In this document: piece by piece, positions 28,708-32,937 of the stretch | Position numbering within the stretch: position 1 is the first letter of the stretch | How the letters are laid out: every line of letters starts with the position of its first letter | Origin: Vulcanimicrobiota bacterium | GTDB lineage: Bacteria > Vulcanimicrobiota > Vulcanimicrobiia > Vulcanimicrobiales > Vulcanimicrobiaceae | Direction of reading: 5' to 3' | Length of the DNA stretch: 32,937 bases | NCBI GenBank assembly: GCA_028287565.1 | Contig: JAQBPK010000099.1 | Span: forward strand, 1-32,937 | Made by a program: the position numbers and the translations under genes | Notes under the pieces: generated by a model | Told to the model about the DNA's origin: nothing | Seen by the model: the letters and a program-made list of their open reading frames with translations, nothing else | Database searches by the model: none

Positions 28708-30500
28708 CGCGTTACGGCCATGCCATGCCGTTCGGCGCGGAGCTGCGCGATGACGGCGTCGCATTTCGTCTCTGGGCGCCTTCGCGCGAGCGCGCGTCGG
28801 TGATCGTCGACGGTGCGGAACACATGCTGGAGCCGCGCGCCGCCGGATGGTTCGAGCGCACGGTGCGCGACGCGCGCGCGGGCTCGCGCTACGGGTTCGC
28901 GTTCCCCGGCTTCGGCGTGCACGTGCCCGACCCGGCGGCGCGCTTCGCGCCCGGTGGCGTGCACGCGCCGAGCGAAGTGGTCGACCCATGCGCCTACGTC
29001 TGGCGCGAAACGGCATGGCTGGGACGGCCGTGGCACGAGACCGTGCTGTACGAGCTGCACGTGGGGACGTTCACGCCGGAAGGCACGTATGCTGCAGCCG
29101 CGGAGCGGCTCGACGATCTGGTGCGGCTCGGCGTGACGGCGGTCGAGCTGATGCCGCTCGCGCAGCCGGCCGGCACGCGCAACTGGGGCTACGACGGCGT
29201 GCTGCCGTTCGCGCCGCAGCACGCGTACGGGACGCCCGGCGACCTCAAAGCGTTCGTCGAAGCGGCGCACGCGCGCGGGCTGTCGGTGTTCCTGGACGTC
29301 GTCTACAACCACTTCGGGCCCGAGGGAAACTACCTGCACGCATTCGCGGAGCCGTTCTTCACCGAGCGCCACCACACGCCGTGGGGCGCGGCACTCAACG
29401 TCGACGGCGAGCACGCGGGCGTCGTGCGCGAGTTCTTCGTGCAGAACGCGCTGTACTGGCTGCGCGAGTACCGTTTCGACGGGTTGCGCCTCGACGCGGT
29501 GCACGAGATCCGCGACGACTCGCGGCGGCCGTTCCTCGACGAGCTTGCGGCGCGCGTTCGCGCGGACGTCGAGCCCGGCCGCCACGTGCATCTGGTGCTC
29601 GAGAACGACGCGAACGACGCGCGGCGGCTCGCGGTGTACGACGCGCAGTGGAACGACGACGCGCACCACGCGCTGCACGTCCTGGTCACGCGCGAGCGCG
29701 ACGGCTATTACCGCGACTACGCGGACGAGCCTGCGCGGCTGCTCGGGCGCGCGCTCGCGGAAGGCTTCGCGTACCAAGGCGAACCGTCCGCGCACCGCGG
29801 CGGCGCGCCGCGCGGCGAGCCCAGCGCGTCGCTGCCCGCGACCGCGTTCGTCGACTTCCTGCAGAACCACGACCAGATCGGCAACCGCGCGCTGGGCGAG
29901 CGCATCGCCGCGCTCGCGCCGGACGATGCGGTGCGCGCGGCGACGGCGGTGGTGCTGCTCGCGCCGGCGATCCCGCTGCTGTTCATGGGCGAGGAATGGG
30001 CCGCGTCGACGCCGTTCTTGTTCTTCTCGGACTTCGGCGAAGAGCTCGGGCAGGCGGTCACCGAAGGGCGCCGCCGTGAGTTCGCCGCGTGGGCGTCGTT
30101 CGCCGGTCCGACGGCGCGCGAGCGCATCCCCGATCCGCAGGATCCCGCCACGATGCGCGCGTCGGTGCTGCGCTGGGACGAGCGCGCGCAACCGTCGCAC
30201 GCAGCGGTGCTCGCGTTTCACGAAGAGCTGCTCGCGCTGCGCGGCGGGCTCATCGTCCCGCGGCTCGCGCACGGCGCGCACGGCGACGGCTACCAACTGC
30301 TCGCGAAGACGGCGCTGCGCGTGAAGTGGCGCTTCGGTGACGGCTCGCGGCTCGGGCTGATCGCGAACCTCGGGCCCGAGCCGGCGACGGTGTCGTACGC
30401 GATCGGCGGCGTGCGCGTGTTCGCGCTCGGCGACGTCCCCGCGCACGCGGACGCGACGGCGCTCGCGCCGTGGAGCGCGGGCTGGTTTCTCGAGTCGTGA
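28704..30500 (+). CDS. treZ: Maltooligosyltrehalose trehalohydrolase
   Basis: TreZ releases trehalose from maltooligosyl-trehalose made by TreY. The N-terminal beta domain (FGAELRDDGVAFRLWAPSRERASVIVDG) is the usual TreZ/GH13 E-set module. The GH13 barrel follows with YELHVGTFTPEGTYAAAAERL, NWGYDGVLPFAPQHAYGTP and FLDVVYNHFGPEGNYL. The catalytic triad reads D264 in GLRLDAVHEI, E300 in HLVLENDAND and D390 in LQNHDQIGNRALG. LLFMGEEWAASTPFLFFSDF completes the family pattern. Length of 598 residues is normal. The GTG start overlaps the treS stop by 4 nt (GTGA), and the treZ stop overlaps the treY start in the same way. Confidence 0.96.
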   Translation: MTRYGHAMPFGAELRDDGVAFRLWAPSRERASVIVDGAEHMLEPRAAGWFERTVRDARAGSRYGFAFPGFGVHVPDPAARFAPGGVHAPSEVVDPCAYVWRETAWLGRPWHETVLYELHVGTFTPEGTYAAAAERLDDLVRLGVTAVELMPLAQPAGTRNWGYDGVLPFAPQHAYGTPGDLKAFVEAAHARGLSVFLDVVYNHFGPEGNYLHAFAEPFFTERHHTPWGAALNVDGEHAGVVREFFVQNALYWLREYRFDGLRLDAVHEIRDDSRRPFLDELAARVRADVEPGRHVHLVLENDANDARRLAVYDAQWNDDAHHALHVLVTRERDGYYRDYADEPARLLGRALAEGFAYQGEPSAHRGGAPRGEPSASLPATAFVDFLQNHDQIGNRALGERIAALAPDDAVRAATAVVLLAPAIPLLFMGEEWAASTPFLFFSDFGEELGQAVTEGRRREFAAWASFAGPTARERIPDPQDPATMRASVLRWDERAQPSHAAVLAFHEELLALRGGLIVPRLAHGAHGDGYQLLAKTALRVKWRFGDGSRLGLIANLGPEPATVSYAIGGVRVFALGDVPAHADATALAPWSAGWFLES

Positions 30501-32937
30501 CGCCGCGCTCGACGTACCGGCTCCAGTTCCACGCCGGCTTCCGGTTCGACGACGCGACGGCGCTGATCCCGTATCTCGCATCGCTCGGAATCTCGCACGT
30601 CTACGCGTCGCCGTATCTCAAAGCACGCGCGGGCTCCACGCACGGCTACGACATCGTGGACCACGGCGAGCTCAACCCGGAGATCGGCACCCCGGAGGAG
30701 TACCGGCGCTTCGTGGACACGCTGCGCGCGCACGGGATGGGACACATCCTCGACTTCGTGCCCAACCACATGGGCGTCGGCGGCGACGACAACGCGTGGT
30801 GGCTGGACCTGCTGACGTGGGGCGAGGACTCGCACTACTCGGACTACTTCGACGCCGACTGGCGCCCGCTGCGCGCCGAGCTGCGCGGCAAGATCCTGCT
30901 TCCGTTTCTCGGCCGGCAGTACGGTGACGTGCTCGACGAGGGCGAGCTGCGCTGGGAGTACGCCGGCGGCGGCTTCGCGCTGCGCTACTACGAGCACCGG
31001 CTGCCGCTCGCGCCGCCGTCGTACGCGCTCGTGCTCGCGAGCGCCGAGCCCGCGTCGCTCGCGTCGTTCGCGCCGCTGTTCGCCGCGCTCGACACGATGC
31101 CCGAGCACACGTCGCGGCGCAACGCCGCGGCGTCGCTGCGCCGCCTGGTCGCGGAGACCGAAGAGCGCACCGCGCGCGCACACGCCGAACGGCTCGACGC
31201 GGCGCGCACGACGCCGCAGGGCAAGACGCTGATCGAGCGCGTCGTCGAGGCGCAGCACTGGCGCCCGGCGTCCTGGAAGGTCGCCGCGGAGGAGATCAAC
31301 TACCGGCGTTTCTTCGACATCAACTCGCTCGCCGCGATCCGCATGGAGAACGCGAACTGCTTCGGCGACGCCCACCGGCTCGTGTTCGAGCTCGTCGCGC
31401 GCGGCGACGTCGACGGCCTGCGCCTCGACCACGTCGACGGCTTGTTCGACCCGATCGGGTATTGCGATCTGCTGTGCTCGCGCTCGGAGCTCCTCGGCCA
31501 GCCGATGTACCTGGTGATCGAGAAGATCCTCGCGGTGAACCAAGAGCTGCTCGACCGCTGGCACGTCGACGGCACGACCGGCTACGAGTTCATGAACGCG
31601 GTCACCGGACTGGCCGTCGCGGCGCACAACGAGCGCGCCTTCACCACGGTGTACCGGCGCTTCGCGCGCGACGCCGCGCCGTTCGAAGAAGTCGCCCACG
31701 CCGCGAAGAAGTTCGTGCTCGAGACGGCGATGTCGGCGGAGCTCAACGTCCTGGCGCTGCGGCTCGACCGGATCGCGCAGCGCGACCCGCGCACGCGCGA
31801 CTTCACGCTGGGCGCGCTGCGCCGCGCGCTGGTCGAGACGATCGCCGCGTTCCCCGTCTACCGCACGTACATCACCGGCGCGAAAGTCGAGCGGGCCGAC
31901 CGGCGCTTCATCGAGCGCGCGATCGCGGCGGCGCGCGCGAGCGATCCGTCGAACGAAGGCTCGGACTACGCGTTCCTGCGCCGCGTGCTGCTCACCGAGC
32001 ACGACGACGATTCGGTGCGCGAGCGCTACGTCGAGTTCGCGATGCGCTTCCAGCAGCTCACCGCACCCGTCACCGCCAAAGGCGTCGAGGACACCGCGTT
32101 CTACCGCTCGGTGCGGCTCGCCGCGCTCAACGAGGTCGGCGGCGATCCGGCGCGCTTCGGCACGTCGGTGGACGACTTCCACCGCCAGAACGCGCGGCGC
32201 GCGAAACACACGCCCAATGCGATGCTCGCCACCGCGACGCACGACATGAAGCGCGGCGAGGACGTGCGCGCGCGCATCGCCGCGATCTCCGAAGTGCCCG
32301 ATCAATGGCGGAGCGCGCTCGCGCGCTGGTCGCGGCTCAACCGCAAGCACCGCGGCGTCGTGAGCCCGCTGGCGGAGTATTTCGCATACCAAACGATCCT
32401 GGGTGCCTGGCCCATGGAGCTGCTGTCGGCGGAGCTCGACGCGGATGCGCTCGCGACGTTCACCGAGCGCATCGTCGGCTACATGCTCAAAGGCGGGCGC
32501 GAGGCAAAGCTGCGCACGAGCTGGACGAATCCGGACGCGGAGTATGAGGCCGCGCTCGAAGAGTTCGTGCGCGCGATCCTCGACCCGCAGCGCTCGGCGA
32601 CGTTCTTGGCGAGCCTGCGCACCGGCGCGCGCAGCCTCGCGGCGACCGCCGTGACGAACGGCCTCGCGCAAGCGGTGCTCAAGGCGACCGCGCCCGGCGT
32701 CCCCGACACGTACCAAGGCACGGAGCTGTGGGACTTGAGCCTGGTCGATCCCGACAACCGCCGCCCCGTCGACTTCGCCGCGCGCGCCGCGGCGCTGCGC
32801 GCGCTCGACGACGCGGTCGCAAGCGGCGTGCCGCGGGATGCGATCGCGCGCGATCTCATGGCCGCGTGGCCCGACGGCCGCATCAAGCTGTACGTGCTCG
32901 CGACGCTTTTGCGCCACCGCGCGAACGCCTCCTGGGC
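30497..32937 (+). CDS. treY: Maltooligosyl trehalose synthase (3' end outside window)
   Basis: TreY turns the reducing-end glucose of an alpha-1,4-glucan into a terminal alpha,alpha-1,1 (trehalose) unit. 813 codons are present with no stop; the family is typically 700-950 residues, so only a short C-terminal part is missing. It starts TPRSTYRLQFHAGFRFDDATALIPYLASLGISHVYASPYL. Other blocks are GSTHGYDIVDHGELNPEIG and ILDFVPNHMGVGGDDNAWW. The catalytic residues are D311 in VDGLRLDHVDGL, E342 in YLVIEKILA and D583 in TATHDMKRGED. APGVPDTYQGTELWDLSLVDPDNRRPVDF near the end is diagnostic. The GTG start overlaps treZ by 4 nt. Confidence 0.96.
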   Translation, partial: MTPRSTYRLQFHAGFRFDDATALIPYLASLGISHVYASPYLKARAGSTHGYDIVDHGELNPEIGTPEEYRRFVDTLRAHGMGHILDFVPNHMGVGGDDNAWWLDLLTWGEDSHYSDYFDADWRPLRAELRGKILLPFLGRQYGDVLDEGELRWEYAGGGFALRYYEHRLPLAPPSYALVLASAEPASLASFAPLFAALDTMPEHTSRRNAAASLRRLVAETEERTARAHAERLDAARTTPQGKTLIERVVEAQHWRPASWKVAAEEINYRRFFDINSLAAIRMENANCFGDAHRLVFELVARGDVDGLRLDHVDGLFDPIGYCDLLCSRSELLGQPMYLVIEKILAVNQELLDRWHVDGTTGYEFMNAVTGLAVAAHNERAFTTVYRRFARDAAPFEEVAHAAKKFVLETAMSAELNVLALRLDRIAQRDPRTRDFTLGALRRALVETIAAFPVYRTYITGAKVERADRRFIERAIAAARASDPSNEGSDYAFLRRVLLTEHDDDSVRERYVEFAMRFQQLTAPVTAKGVEDTAFYRSVRLAALNEVGGDPARFGTSVDDFHRQNARRAKHTPNAMLATATHDMKRGEDVRARIAAISEVPDQWRSALARWSRLNRKHRGVVSPLAEYFAYQTILGAWPMELLSAELDADALATFTERIVGYMLKGGREAKLRTSWTNPDAEYEAALEEFVRAILDPQRSATFLASLRTGARSLAATAVTNGLAQAVLKATAPGVPDTYQGTELWDLSLVDPDNRRPVDFAARAAALRALDDAVASGVPRDAIARDLMAAWPDGRIKLYVLATLLRHRANASW

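Noticed and set aside
30290-32917. 875-codon open frame on the minus strand
   Set aside because: It is fully antisense to treY and the end of treZ, whose catalytic motifs are intact. The product is R/V/H/E-rich low-complexity sequence.

Overview
This is a high-GC window (roughly two thirds G+C by eye) densely packed with bacterial genes on both strands. GTG and TTG starts, 4-nt GTGA overlaps and very long meaningless antisense ORFs are all common. The lipoprotein signal, the periplasmic-type sensor and the mix of relatives (actinobacterial-like MutY C-terminus, Deinococcus/Chloroflexi-like sulfite-oxidase protein, TreS/TreZ/TreY operon) suggest an aerobic heterotroph from an under-sampled high-GC phylum. 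Candidatus Eremiobacterota (WPS-2) is my best guess, but nothing in the window proves it. No rRNA, tRNA, CRISPR array, IS element or phage gene was seen. No gene-free stretch exceeds about 250 bases; the longest is 14800-15047 and it is full of regulatory and repeat structure.

Layout. 1-1271 (-): 5' part of a GGDEF-EAL-like protein with eroded catalytic motifs. 1384-4086 (+): 3-oxoacid CoA-transferase subunits A and B, then an acyl-CoA dehydrogenase (ketone-body/short-chain acyl-CoA use). 4115-6022 (+): multi-pass membrane sensor with a GAF domain but no output domain. 6088-8722 (-): three-gene ABC exporter operon (ATPase, permease, permease). 8892-9042 (+): a 19-residue lysine-rich mini-gene with a good ribosome binding site and its own intrinsic terminator. 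9043-10005: divergent SRPBCC protein and unknown protein with only 15 nt between start codons. 9932-10705 (-): endonuclease III. 10747-11343 (+): sulfite-oxidase-like molybdoenzyme. 11450-12337 (-): DUF4397 lipoprotein. 12446-14799 (-): MocR-type regulator followed by MutY. 15048-19572 (+): pyruvate dehydrogenase E1 (aceE) and E2 (aceF). 19604-20707 (+): ferritin-like protein related to the VioB/RebD family domain. 20730-24043 (-): CadC-like wHTH/TPR regulator followed by a secreted serine hydrolase. 24199-32937 (+): sugar-porter-type MFS transporter, trehalose synthase with a fused maltokinase-like domain, TreZ and TreY (cut by the window end).

How the genes work together. The last 8.7 kb is a trehalose operon. 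TreY and TreZ make trehalose from the reducing ends of alpha-glucans, TreS interconverts maltose and trehalose, and the MFS protein probably moves a sugar. Translation is coupled throughout (3-nt gap, then two GTGA overlaps). The main surprise is that the maltokinase-like half of TreS lacks the residues expected for ATP and metal binding and for catalysis, so it looks like a pseudokinase. CoA-transferase/acyl-CoA dehydrogenase and PDH E1/E2 both feed acetyl-CoA metabolism. Two DNA-repair glycosylases, Nth and MutY, lie within 3 kb of each other.

Non-coding signals worth reading: a hairpin element present at two convergent gene ends (6050-6088 and 11409-11448), a widespread-type REP-like repeat before aceE, an ATTGG half-site array over the mocR promoter, inverted repeats upstream of several genes, and a terminator-like hairpin in the CoA-transferase leader.
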